A stretch of 64,000 nucleotides of DNA from Phycisphaerales bacterium (GTDB lineage: Bacteria > Planctomycetota > Phycisphaerae > Phycisphaerales > UBA1924). Shown here in pieces: positions 25,774-37,776 of the stretch (position 1 is the first letter of the stretch; each line of letters opens with the position of its first letter). The stretch is taken from NCBI GenBank assembly GCA_028279375.1, contig JANQNW010000017.1:62001-126000 (forward strand), in the 5' to 3' direction. The notes under the pieces are model-generated. The model saw only the letters and a list, made by a program, of their open reading frames with translations. It was not told the DNA's origin and made no database searches. Both the position numbers and the translations under genes were made by a program.

Positions 25774-27909
25774 GTGCCACACCGAGGCCCGAAATCCGAC
25801 GCCATCGGTCTGCCTTTCTGGATGCAGACGCGCACACTCGCCGTGCTCCTGCTGGCGATCAGCCTGCTGCCGTTGCTCACCAACGCGCTCGGTCTCTCAG
25901 CGGCCGCCGTCTTCGGCGCCGCAGATTCCACCGGCGCCTCCATCGTCAGCATTCGCATGCTCCTCGACTGGACCACCGTCTGCGTCGCGACGGCTGTCTT
26001 CGCCCTCTGCGTCGCCGAATTCCGCCTCACGCGCGAGCCATCCCTCCTCGCCCTCGCCATCGCGCTCGCTGGCGTCGCCGGAGTCGAGGCAATCCGATCC
26101 TTCGCCGCCGGAGGACTCCTCAACAATCAGCCTGTGCCGACCAACGGCTTCCCCATTCTCTGGACGTATTCGCAGTCCATCTTCGGACTGCTCCTGGTCG
26201 TCGGACTCATCGCCTCCGCCACCCGTGCCCGTGATCACATCGCCGGCGCTCGCAGCTTCAGTGTCGCTGCCGCTGCAATCCTCGCCTTCGCCGCCGGCGC
26301 CGCCGGCGCGCTGTGGTTCCTGCGCTCCCCCGATCTCGCCAACGCCCTCGAGGCGACGCCCCTTGTGATGAGCGCGCTCGATTTCGCCGCGCTGCTGCCC
26401 TTCCTGCTCGTCGCCGGCCTGGTGCTCCCTACCTATATAAGACGCCGCCTCAGAACCCACTTCGCGATCGCCCTCGAACTCGCGATGCTCGTTCATGTCG
26501 CGGCTCACTTCTACGCCGTCCTCGTCGGGCCCCGATTCGACGCCGCCTTCCTCGACGCTCAGGTCCTCCGCGTCATCGCCATCCTCACGCCCGCCGTCGG
26601 CCTCATGGCCGCGCACATCCGCACCTACCGGGAGCGCGAGCAGGTCGAGACCGAACTCCAGAAGCACTCGGCCCAGCTCGAGATCGCGCGCCGTCAGTCC
26701 GAGGACTCCAGCCGCGCCAAATCCGAGTTCCTCGCCAATATGAGCCACGAAATCCGCACGCCCATGAACGCCATCCTGGGCTACGCCGATCTCCTCCTCG
26801 ACGAGGGCGCCACCGACGATCATCGAAGACGCTGCGTCGACACCATCCGGCGCAACGGCGGCCATCTTCTCGCGCTCATCGACGACATCCTCGATCTCTC
26901 CAAGATCGAAGCAGGCAAGATGGCCATCGAACGCATCGAATGCAGCCCCGCCCAGATCGCAGCCGACGTCGAAGCGCTCATGCGCCTCCCCGCGAAGGAA
27001 CGAAAACTCTCACTCTCCATCGAAGTCAGCGGACGCATCCCCGAGACCATCCAGTCCGACCCCACGCGCCTGAGGCAGATCCTCGTCAACCTCGTCTCCA
27101 ACGCCGTGAAGTTCACCGAAGAAGGCGGCGTGCGCATCATCGTCAGGATGGCCACCGATCCCGACGACCCCGATCCGAGACTCGCCTACGAAGTCGTCGA
27201 CACCGGCATCGGCATCTCCGATGAACAGGCGAGCAAACTCTTCAAGCCGTTCACCCAGGCGGACATGTCCACCACGCGCCGCTTCGGCGGCACCGGACTC
27301 GGGCTCGCCATCTCCCAGCATCTCGCCAGGATGCTCGGCGGCGACATCACGTTCCAGTCCATCGAAGGCGAAGGCACGGAGTTCCGACTCGTCGTCGCCG
27401 CGGGCGATCTCTCCGGCGTCCCCATGATCGATCGCGTCGATTGTGTCGAGACGCAACGCCGACACGTGCGCGATGAGAGGACGGCAAGCGCCGCAACGAA
27501 CCAACTCGACGCGCGCATCCTGCTTGCAGACGACAGCGCCGACAACCGTCGCCTCTTCAAGTTCCACCTCACGCGCGCAGGCGCACAACTCGACCTCGCC
27601 GAAAACGGACGCATCGCCGCTGACATGGCCCTCCTGGCGCACGCCGCCGCCGAGCCCTACGACCTCATCATCCTCGACATGCAGATGCCCGAACTCGACG
27701 GCTACCAGGCCGCAAGACTCCTCCGCGAGCGCGATATCCAAACGCCAATCCTCGCTCTCACCGCCAACGCCATGAACGGCGACCGAGACAAGTGCATCGA
27801 AGCAGGCTGCACCGACTATGAGTCGAAGCCCGTGGACCGGAAGACGCTGATCGCGAAGTGTGGAGACCTGCTGAATCTGGCGCAGGCCAATCCGTCACTC
27901 AGTCCATGA
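25774..27909 (+). CDS. Membrane hybrid histidine kinase with receiver
   Basis: The 711-residue protein has an N-terminal multi-helix membrane sensor (roughly eight hydrophobic segments, residues 20-285; no named sensor family recognised), a coiled coil, HisKA with His about 325 in [12 protein letters not shown], HATPase_c (NAVKFTEEGG, DTGIGI, GGTGLGLAI), and a C-terminal receiver with Asp about 635 in LIILDMQMPELDG and Lys in ESKPVD. No HPt domain is fused. The GTG start has GGGAG upstream; an ATG lies 16 codons later. Its 3' end overlaps by 15 bases the convergent FG-GAP gene. The signal is unknown. Confidence 0.9.
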   Translation: MPHRGPKSDAIGLPFWMQTRTLAVLLLAISLLPLLTNALGLSAAAVFGAADSTGASIVSIRMLLDWTTVCVATAVFALCVAEFRLTREPSLLALAIALAGVAGVEAIRSFAAGGLLNNQPVPTNGFPILWTYSQSIFGLLLVVGLIASATRARDHIAGARSFSVAAAAILAFAAGAAGALWFLRSPDLANALEATPLVMSALDFAALLPFLLVAGLVLPTYIRRRLRTHFAIALELAMLVHVAAHFYAVLVGPRFDAAFLDAQVLRVIAILTPAVGLMAAHIRTYREREQVETELQKHSAQLEIARRQSEDSSRAKSEFLANMSHEIRTPMNAILGYADLLLDEGATDDHRRRCVDTIRRNGGHLLALIDDILDLSKIEAGKMAIERIECSPAQIAADVEALMRLPAKERKLSLSIEVSGRIPETIQSDPTRLRQILVNLVSNAVKFTEEGGVRIIVRMATDPDDPDPRLAYEVVDTGIGISDEQASKLFKPFTQADMSTTRRFGGTGLGLAISQHLARMLGGDITFQSIEGEGTEFRLVVAAGDLSGVPMIDRVDCVETQRRHVRDERTASAATNQLDARILLADDSADNRRLFKFHLTRAGAQLDLAENGRIAADMALLAHAAAEPYDLIILDMQMPELDGYQAARLLRERDIQTPILALTANAMNGDRDKCIEAGCTDYESKPVDRKTLIAKCGDLLNLAQANPSLSP

Positions 27910-29658
27910 ACCGATGAGAAGCGCCAGATCACTTGCTCCGATGGCGCCATCGGCGTCCAGATCGCCCGGACACCCTGGAAGGTTGCCGGAACACGGCCCC
28001 CAGTTGGAGAGAAGCTCGGCGAGATCTTCCGAGCCGACGATGCAATCCCCGGAGAGATCTGCGTCGCTGCATGAAGCGCCGAAGATCACATAGCTCTCGC
28101 CAGAGGTCTGTCCATTCGGATCCGCCAGATCTGCACCGAGGATGATGTCGTCGATGCCGTCGCCATTCACATCGCCGGCGGAGGCGGCGTCGACGCCAAG
28201 TCTGTCTCCAGGGTTGATTGAGCGGACGACGAATCCATCGATGCCGTTCAGATCTTCGAGCATGATGCCGCGGCCCTGAACGGGATCCGATGAGCCGAAC
28301 ACGACGTGCACGGCGCCTGAGTTTCCCGCCGTCGCGCCTCCGATAATGATGTCATCCAGGCCGTCGTCGTTGATGTCGCCAGCGAAGTGAACATGACCGC
28401 TCCGATCGCCCGCTTCCTCGCCGACGATGACGAATCCGTTTTCTCCATTCAGAAACGCCAGATCGAGGAATCCACTCGCTCCGACCCCCGGTCCACCGAA
28501 TATGACGTAGCTCTCGCCGGAGTTGAGCCCGCCCGCGTCTCCCGCGAACGCGCCGACGATGAGATCATCATGTCCATCGCCATTGAAGTCGCCCGCCGAT
28601 GCAACTAGATGCGCACCATCGTTCTGTTGTATTCCCCGAATCGTGAATCCGTTCGCGCCGTCAAGAGAATGCGGCTGAATGAAGCCGGTGGATCCGACAT
28701 TCGGTCCTCCGAATACCACGTGGACGATTCCCGTCCCTCCAGAGAGGAAATCACCGCCACTGGCGCCGATGGCGATGTCGTCAAACCCGTCGCTGTTGAA
28801 GTCGCCGGCATTCGAGACCGAAAGACCGACGTCTGCGAACGCCTTGTCTCCACTGACCCGAAAGCCGTTGGATCCGTCGAGATCCCTGACAATGAGGTCA
28901 ATACGCAGGTCCGGGTCGGCATGGCCGAATACGACGAAGCAGTCGCCCTCGTAGCTACTCCCGGAGCGAGCGGCGCCGACCAGAACGTCATCAAAACCGT
29001 CGCCATTGATATCGCCTGCAGCCGAAACAGCCTGCCCGGCGTCGCCGTAAGGCGTGTTGCCTGCGATTGTGAATGAATGGCTGCCTCCGGCGAACTCGGA
29101 ACCGCTCTTTCCGACGTCGGCGCCTCCGAGGAGAACGTATGTCTCCCCCTCGTTGTAGTTGACGCCGGCGCTCGAGTCCGCATCAGGTGATCCAATCAGG
29201 AGATCATCAATATCGTCCCCGTTGAAATCACCTGCGCACGAAACAGCGTCGCCACATCGCCCGTTGAGGCGGAAATAGTAGAATCTCGTGCCAAGCGCAT
29301 CGAAACCATCAGATCCGTCAAGGTCCGCAAGCTCAATGACGCCTGATGCGCCGACAGCAGTCCCACCGAACACGATGTGGCAACGGCCGACATTCTGGTA
29401 CGTGCCATACTGACCTTCGCGATCATGCCCCGGCGCACCGACGATCAGGTCGTCAAATCCGTCGCCATTAATATCTCCCGCGCCTGAGACGGCGCGACCA
29501 CTGGCCTCTCCGACACCCGCCCCGCGCATCACGAATCCATTCGTGCCGTCGAGAGTTGTCAGATCGAACTCGGCGCCGAATGGCCCCGCGCCCAGGGCAT
29601 GCGGTGTACCTGCGACCAGAACAATGGCTGCGCCGGAAACGAATGGGTTCTTTCTCAC
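27895..29658 (-). CDS. Secreted FG-GAP (integrin alpha-like) repeat protein with dockerin
   Basis: After a signal peptide (ends near ALGA) the 587-residue protein is a chain of about seven FG-GAP repeats with the pattern G...VSGAGDINGDGFDDLIVGAP, YVxFGGxxVGxSGxxxLxxLDG. This is a predicted seven-bladed beta-propeller with Ca-binding DxNxDGxxD loops. Two dockerin-like repeats end it (DLAELLSNWGPC and DLALLIGSW). The GTG at 29658 has GAGGT six bases upstream and begins the signal peptide directly, so it was preferred to the ATG at 29712. It is a paralogue of the interrupted gene at 53872-55656. A surface or matrix role is inferred. Confidence 0.88.
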   Translation of the reverse strand: MRKNPFVSGAAIVLVAGTPHALGAGPFGAEFDLTTLDGTNGFVMRGAGVGEASGRAVSGAGDINGDGFDDLIVGAPGHDREGQYGTYQNVGRCHIVFGGTAVGASGVIELADLDGSDGFDALGTRFYYFRLNGRCGDAVSCAGDFNGDDIDDLLIGSPDADSSAGVNYNEGETYVLLGGADVGKSGSEFAGGSHSFTIAGNTPYGDAGQAVSAAGDINGDGFDDVLVGAARSGSSYEGDCFVVFGHADPDLRIDLIVRDLDGSNGFRVSGDKAFADVGLSVSNAGDFNSDGFDDIAIGASGGDFLSGGTGIVHVVFGGPNVGSTGFIQPHSLDGANGFTIRGIQQNDGAHLVASAGDFNGDGHDDLIVGAFAGDAGGLNSGESYVIFGGPGVGASGFLDLAFLNGENGFVIVGEEAGDRSGHVHFAGDINDDGLDDIIIGGATAGNSGAVHVVFGSSDPVQGRGIMLEDLNGIDGFVVRSINPGDRLGVDAASAGDVNGDGIDDIILGADLADPNGQTSGESYVIFGASCSDADLSGDCIVGSEDLAELLSNWGPCSGNLPGCPGDLDADGAIGASDLALLIGSWTE

Positions 29659-29850
29659 CTCGATACCTCGCGAATGGACCGATGAAGGCGCTTCATTGTG
29701 CGTCTGACGCATCGGTCAGTCCAGCAAAATCCCACTCCCACGCCATGACAGTGCGCGAGACGGAGACGCATGCCCATGCGGCATTCCGTTCACGTGAATC
29801 TCTCACACCCCTGATACAGTGGATGAGTCCCCAAAGGCGGAGACTCCCCG

Positions 29851-33201
<3,351 letters not shown>

Positions 33202-33317
33202 AGAAGGGGTGTCGCCGCCTCCCTCTCGCCGATCCTTAATGATGAAATTGCTTGAACGCCACGCCTGATGGCCTCAGTATGAACGCGGCGGCGCCTCGTC
33301 GACGATCGATGCGGACG

Positions 33318-33329
33318 CCGGAATTCCGG
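33318..33329. repeat. 12-bp palindrome upstream of first pseudopilin cassette
   Basis: CCGGAATTCCGG is a perfect palindrome about 67 bases before the pseudopilin start. The corresponding region of the duplicated cassette (about 35556-35569) reads TTCGAATTGCGGG, a decayed version. It may be a promoter-proximal operator kept in only one copy. Confidence 0.35.
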
Positions 33330-33346
33330 AACAACCTCGCTCAGCC

Positions 33347-33390
33347 CAGCGAACACTCGGTGGCGAGGATGGCCAGCGACTGATGGGGAG
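33347..33390 (+). repeat. Duplicated leader, copy 1
   Basis: The segment starting CAGCGAACACTC and ending CTGATGGGGA recurs in front of the second cassette (35584-35626) with only scattered changes. The tandem duplication therefore included the 5' leader and ribosome-binding region. Confidence 0.7.
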
Positions 33391-33395
33391 GAAAC

Positions 33396-34586
33396 GTGGT
33401 CGGAAACGCCGGGCGCCGTGGCGCCACACTCCTTGAAACATTGATCGGCGCCGCCCTTGCCGCGGGCGGGCTTGCGCTCGTCGCCGTCGCCTCCGGTGAA
33501 CTCCGCGGCGACGCCATGAGCGCTATGGACGCCGCCAATCTCATGACGCTCGGACAGGCGTCATCGATGTACCAGTCAGACAACAACGGCTGGCTCGTCG
33601 GATCCCCCGGCACGAGCGGACGCGAACTCCTCAATGACGCCCGGGCAGACACAAGCGATCCGTCGCTGAACGTCAACGGCCTCGCGACCCAGCCATTCGA
33701 CTGGGCCTCGCCGCTCATCCCCTACATCGCGCCCGAGTTCGACATCCCCGATCGTCGCGACGAGCGATTCGCGCTGCTCAACGGAACTGAGATCCCCGAC
33801 TACGACGCGCCCGACTTCGATCCTCATGACATCGACATGACGCCAAGCCCCGGCCCGCTCGGTGTCTTCGCCGATCCCGCGCAGGACGAGGCGTCGTATC
33901 CCTTTGACAACCTTGTGCTGTTCAATGGAATCCCGGGAACGGCCTTTCAGCCGCAGCTTGCGTCGAGCTACATCGCGTCGCGCGAGTTCCTGTGGTGGAT
34001 GCAGGCAGGCGCTTACAGGCCGCGCTGGGCCGGACCGGAGTTCTGGGGTGGACCGGCGACGCTCTTCCCACCGAACTCCCTTCTCGAGACGACGCGCCTT
34101 CCAGGCGCCTCCGCTGACGCGGGACATCTCCCTGCGCATCGGCCCTATCTGAGTCGAATCGGAAACCCCAGCCAAAAAGTCTTCCTGGCCAACGGCACCC
34201 GATTCCAGGCCTCATTCCAGCAGTTCATCGATCACACCGTCACCGCGACAGGGACCTTCGGAGGCGCATTCGCCGACGCCGGACCCTGGAACACCGTCTT
34301 CACGCGCGCATGGCCGAAGGGCCTCAACGCAGGCGGCGGCGATATGCCGAGCGTCAGCTTCCGGCGCGGCGGCGTCGGAGAACAGTCAACCGGACATGTT
34401 CTCTACTTCGACAACGCCGTCGAACTCCTCACAATGTCTGACGCGCGCAGGCCCGAACGCTGGCTGCCGCGCGGCACGGCCGTCAGACTCAATCTGCTCG
34501 ACAAATCGATTCAATCCGACTATGTGTCCGGCGCCATTCCCGACGAGCCGCCGTTGAGTCTTCCTCCCTTCACACGCATCCCATGA
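33396..34586 (+). CDS. Pseudopilin-like secreted protein, cassette copy 1
   Basis: The 396-residue protein starts with a type IV prepilin-type leader: basic n-region, RRG^ATLLETLIGAALAAGG, with Glu at +5 after the predicted prepilin-peptidase site, then a hydrophobic helix. The large C-terminal part ends with SVSFRRGG...GHVLYFDNAVELLTM. This resembles the H-x9-DG end of planctomycete DUF1559-type pseudopilins, but with DN in place of DG. The GTG start has GGGGAGG at ideal spacing. Its stop overlaps the next ATG (ATGA), so the dockerin protein is translationally coupled. It is a paralogue of the gene at 35633. Confidence 0.85.
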   Translation: MVGNAGRRGATLLETLIGAALAAGGLALVAVASGELRGDAMSAMDAANLMTLGQASSMYQSDNNGWLVGSPGTSGRELLNDARADTSDPSLNVNGLATQPFDWASPLIPYIAPEFDIPDRRDERFALLNGTEIPDYDAPDFDPHDIDMTPSPGPLGVFADPAQDEASYPFDNLVLFNGIPGTAFQPQLASSYIASREFLWWMQAGAYRPRWAGPEFWGGPATLFPPNSLLETTRLPGASADAGHLPAHRPYLSRIGNPSQKVFLANGTRFQASFQQFIDHTVTATGTFGGAFADAGPWNTVFTRAWPKGLNAGGGDMPSVSFRRGGVGEQSTGHVLYFDNAVELLTMSDARRPERWLPRGTAVRLNLLDKSIQSDYVSGAIPDEPPLSLPPFTRIP

Positions 34587-35476
34587 TGAAGCGCGCTACA
34601 CATCTCGACGCTGCGCCCCGCCGCATCGCTGCATTCGTTGCGACGCTCACTGTCGCCGCCGGCGCCGTGCTCGCTGGCGAACCACCCTTCGAGGACTTCT
34701 TCGAAGAGTACGACACCACCGGCGGCGCCCAGCTCCTCACACCGCAAAGCGACTACACAAGCGACGCCCCGCAGGTCGTCCATGTCATCTCGCTCGACCC
34801 TATCGAAGGACAATCCGCGCGCCACGTCGGCGACTCATCCGGACTCCAGGAGTTCGACCTCTTCAGCCCCACGTTCCTCCCGACCTACGGCAAAATCCAG
34901 TGCCTGCTCCGTGTCAACGGAAACGCCCGCTACCAGATCGCCACATTCGACACGCACAGCGGCTATCTCAACACGCGCGTCGAACTCTCAGGGGGCGCAG
35001 TCACCGTCCACCATGGTGAGAAGCCCAGCCTCGCATTGACCTCGACGACGACGGGCGGGGACATCATGCCCGGAATCGAATACCTGATCTGCATCGAGGT
35101 CACGAACGCAGGCGAACTGTTCGTCTATCTCGACGACGAACTCATCTTCGAAGGACTCGAGAACAACTTCGCGCAGTTCGGCGTCCCCGGCCGCATCGGA
35201 CAGTGGGGGATCTGGGCCACCAGCGATCTCAATGGCTTCGTCGATGGCACAGGCGACACGCTCACCATCGACGAAGTCGAAATGCACGCCGCGCCCTGCC
35301 AGCAGGACCTCAGCGCCGACGGCGTCATCAGCGCCCTCGACATCGCGACGCTCCTCAGCCTCTGGGGCTCGTGCGCCGACCAGCTGGCGCCCTGCCCGGC
35401 GGACTTCGACAACAACGGCGCCGTCAACGCCGCCGACCTCGCAACGCTTCTGAGCGAATGGGGCGCCTGCGAATAA
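34583..35476 (+). CDS. Secreted lectin-like (jelly-roll) protein with dockerin, cassette copy 1
   Basis: The 297-residue protein has a signal peptide (ends VLAG), a beta-rich domain of about 190 residues resembling concanavalin/laminin-G-type jelly rolls (FEDFFEEYDTTGGAQL at the front; YLICIEVTNAGELFVYLDDE and GRIGQWGIWATSD late), and two dockerin-like repeats (DLSADGVISALDIATLLSLWG and DFDNNGAVNAADLATLLSEWG). The ATGA overlap with the pseudopilin gene shows paired synthesis. It is a paralogue of the gene at 36817. Ligand binding is inferred from fold resemblance only. Confidence 0.8.
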   Translation: MMKRATHLDAAPRRIAAFVATLTVAAGAVLAGEPPFEDFFEEYDTTGGAQLLTPQSDYTSDAPQVVHVISLDPIEGQSARHVGDSSGLQEFDLFSPTFLPTYGKIQCLLRVNGNARYQIATFDTHSGYLNTRVELSGGAVTVHHGEKPSLALTSTTTGGDIMPGIEYLICIEVTNAGELFVYLDDELIFEGLENNFAQFGVPGRIGQWGIWATSDLNGFVDGTGDTLTIDEVEMHAAPCQQDLSADGVISALDIATLLSLWGSCADQLAPCPADFDNNGAVNAADLATLLSEWGACE

Positions 35477-35583
35477 CCGGCTGGGACAGCGAACCACACG
35501 AGCAACGCGCTCCCGCGCCGATCGCTGCGCAAATCATGACAACGCGCCGGCTCTTCGAATTGCGGGAACCACGACATTCACAT

Positions 35584-35626
35584 CAGCGAACACTCCTTCG
35601 CGAGGATGACCGGAAGCTGATGGGGA
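35584..35626 (+). repeat. Duplicated leader, copy 2
   Basis: This is the counterpart of 33347-33390. Aligning the two copies places the GTG of copy 1 opposite the ATG at 35633, which decides the start of the second pseudopilin. Confidence 0.7.
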
Positions 35627-35632
35627 ATGCGA

Positions 35633-36820
35633 ATGCTTCGAATAGCTCATCGCCGCGCCGCCACACTCATTGAAACACTCATCGGAGCCGCACTCGCCGC
35701 AGGCGGGCTTGCGCTCGTCGCCGTCGCGTCGGGCGGCATGCGCGACGACGCCATGACTGCCGTGGACGCCGCCAATCTGATGACAATCGGACAGGCGTCA
35801 TCCATGTACCAGGCGGACAACAACGGCTGGCTCGTCGGCGCCCCCGGCACGAGCGGACGCGAACTCCTCAATGACGCAGACGCGCTCTTCAGCGATCAGG
35901 CGCTGAGCGTCAACGGCCTCGCGACCCAGCCATTCGACTGGGCCTCGCCGCTTATCCCCTACATCGCGCCCGACTTCGACATCCCCGAGCGCCGTGACGA
36001 ACGATTCGCCCTCACCAACGGAACCGACATCCCGAACTACGACGCGCCGGATTTCGACCCCTCACTTGTAGACCTGATGCCCAGTATCGGTCCGCTGGGC
36101 GTCTTCGCAGATCCGGCACAGGACGAAGTGTCATTCCCGTATTACTTGTTCGCTGCGCGCCTGGATGGGATACCCGGGACCGCATTCCAGCCTCAGCTTG
36201 CCTCCAGCTACATCGCCGCTCGAGAGTTCCTGTGGTGGATCGCAGAGAGCGACAGACCGCGCTGGGCCGAGCGGGAGTTTTGGGGCAGGAGGGGCAGCTA
36301 CATTTCACCCTACCCCGCGGGATCTGAGGTCGGCTTGCCTGGCGCCTTCACCGAAGCGGGACACCACGCCGCGTATCGCCCGTTCCTGAGCCGCATAGGA
36401 AACCCATCTCGCAAGATCTTCCTCGCAAACGGCACGAGGTATCAGTTGGCTGACCTCACGTATATCGATCATGACGTCTCGGTGACAGGTGACTACGGCG
36501 GCGCCTTCGCCGATCCTGGTCCCTGGCACATTCGATGGACGCGCACCTGGCCGATGGGTCTCAGCAATGCCGGCGTCGATATGTCGAGCGTGAGCTTCCG
36601 GCGCGGCGGCGCCGGTGAGAACGCAACCGGTCACGTCCTCTACTACGACAACGCCGTTGAGCTCATCACGATGTCTGAGGCGCGTCGCCCGGAGCCATGG
36701 CTGCCAAGAGGCTCGTCACTTCTCATCGGAGTGCTCGAGACCTCCATCCGACCAGACTACGAGCCCGGCGAACTCCTGTGGCCGCCGGGCGTTGGACTCC
36801 AATACACACGAATCCCATGA
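35633..36820 (+). CDS. Pseudopilin-like secreted protein, cassette copy 2
   Basis: The 395-residue paralogue of the gene at 33396 has the leader RRAATLIETLIGAALAAGG; the 19 residues from LIGAAL to VAVASG are identical in the two copies. The region just before the predicted cleavage has Ala where copy 1 has Gly (RRA^ATLIE), which could weaken prepilin-peptidase recognition. The middle (residues about 165-230) has diverged most. An ATG two codons upstream (35627) is possible, but the copy alignment favours 35633. The stop overlaps the next gene's ATG (ATGA). Confidence 0.85.
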   Translation: MLRIAHRRAATLIETLIGAALAAGGLALVAVASGGMRDDAMTAVDAANLMTIGQASSMYQADNNGWLVGAPGTSGRELLNDADALFSDQALSVNGLATQPFDWASPLIPYIAPDFDIPERRDERFALTNGTDIPNYDAPDFDPSLVDLMPSIGPLGVFADPAQDEVSFPYYLFAARLDGIPGTAFQPQLASSYIAAREFLWWIAESDRPRWAEREFWGRRGSYISPYPAGSEVGLPGAFTEAGHHAAYRPFLSRIGNPSRKIFLANGTRYQLADLTYIDHDVSVTGDYGGAFADPGPWHIRWTRTWPMGLSNAGVDMSSVSFRRGGAGENATGHVLYYDNAVELITMSEARRPEPWLPRGSSLLIGVLETSIRPDYEPGELLWPPGVGLQYTRIP

Positions 36821-37719
36821 ATATGCGACGACTCAATCCAGCGCTTGCGAGAGCCGGCACAGCGATCATTGTCGCTTCGATGCCTGTGCTTGCGTCCAGC
36901 TCATCGCTCGCCGATCCGCCGGTATTCGAAGACAACTATGAGCAGTACGACGCCACCGGCGGCGCCCAACTCCTCACAACCCAGAGTGATTACATCAGCG
37001 ACGCGCCGCAGATTCTCCACGTTGTCTCGCTCAACGCAATCGATGGACAATCCGTGCGCCACGTCGGTGACTCGACGGAAATTCGGGAGTTCGATCTGTT
37101 CAGCCCGATCTTCCTGCCAACCCACGGAAAGCTTCAATGCTCCCTCCGCATTACTGCGTATCCATACACCATCTACCAGATCGCCACGTTCGACACGCAC
37201 AGCGATGTCGTCAACGTGCGGGTTCGCTTCATGAATAATGAGATCACCATCTTCCACGGCGAGGAGCCAAGCCGCAGGCTCACGGAAACCCCCATCGGCG
37301 CCACGATCGTGCCGGGCGAGGACTTCTTGATCTGCATCGAAGTCACGAATGCAGGCGAACTGTTCGTCTACCTCGACGACGAACTCATCTTCGAAGGACT
37401 CGAAAATAACTTCGCGCAGTTCGGAGTCCCCGGCCGCATCGGACAATGGGGCATCTGGGCCTCCACTCGGGTCGACGGCTTCGTCGACGGCACAGGCGAC
37501 ACCCTCACCATCGACAACGTCGAAATCAACGCCGCGCCCTGCCAGCAGGACCTCAGCGCCGATGGCGTCATCACCGCCCTCGACATCGCATCACTCCTCA
37601 GCGAGTGGGGCGCCTGTATCGACCGCCTCGAACCCTGCCCCGCCGACTTCAATAACGACGGCCTCGTCAGCGCGGAAGATCTCTCGATCCTCCTCAGCGA
37701 ATGGGGCGAGTGCGACTGA
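36817..37719 (+). CDS. Secreted lectin-like (jelly-roll) protein with dockerin, cassette copy 2
   Basis: The 300-residue paralogue of the gene at 34583 has a signal peptide (ends SLAD), a beta-rich domain with the same landmarks (YDATGGAQLL, HVGDSTEIREFDLFSP, the invariant block GELFVYLDDELIFEGLENN, GQWGIWAST) and two dockerin-like repeats ending DLSILLSEWGECD. The ATGA overlap with the preceding pseudopilin is kept. That coupling survived duplication, which argues that the two products act together, possibly as a pilus-like fibre and its displayed partner. Confidence 0.8.
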   Translation: MNMRRLNPALARAGTAIIVASMPVLASSSSLADPPVFEDNYEQYDATGGAQLLTTQSDYISDAPQILHVVSLNAIDGQSVRHVGDSTEIREFDLFSPIFLPTHGKLQCSLRITAYPYTIYQIATFDTHSDVVNVRVRFMNNEITIFHGEEPSRRLTETPIGATIVPGEDFLICIEVTNAGELFVYLDDELIFEGLENNFAQFGVPGRIGQWGIWASTRVDGFVDGTGDTLTIDNVEINAAPCQQDLSADGVITALDIASLLSEWGACIDRLEPCPADFNNDGLVSAEDLSILLSEWGECD

Positions 37720-37776
37720 GGTCTCGATCGACGCCTCTGATCTCGATCCCCTCTGAGCGCGAGGTACCATGGCGGC

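Noticed and set aside
36697..36816. Longer N terminus for the second lectin-like dockerin gene
   Set aside because: It would overlap the pseudopilin gene by 40 codons and remove the signal peptide from the N terminus; the ATGA overlap at 36817 matches the first cassette.
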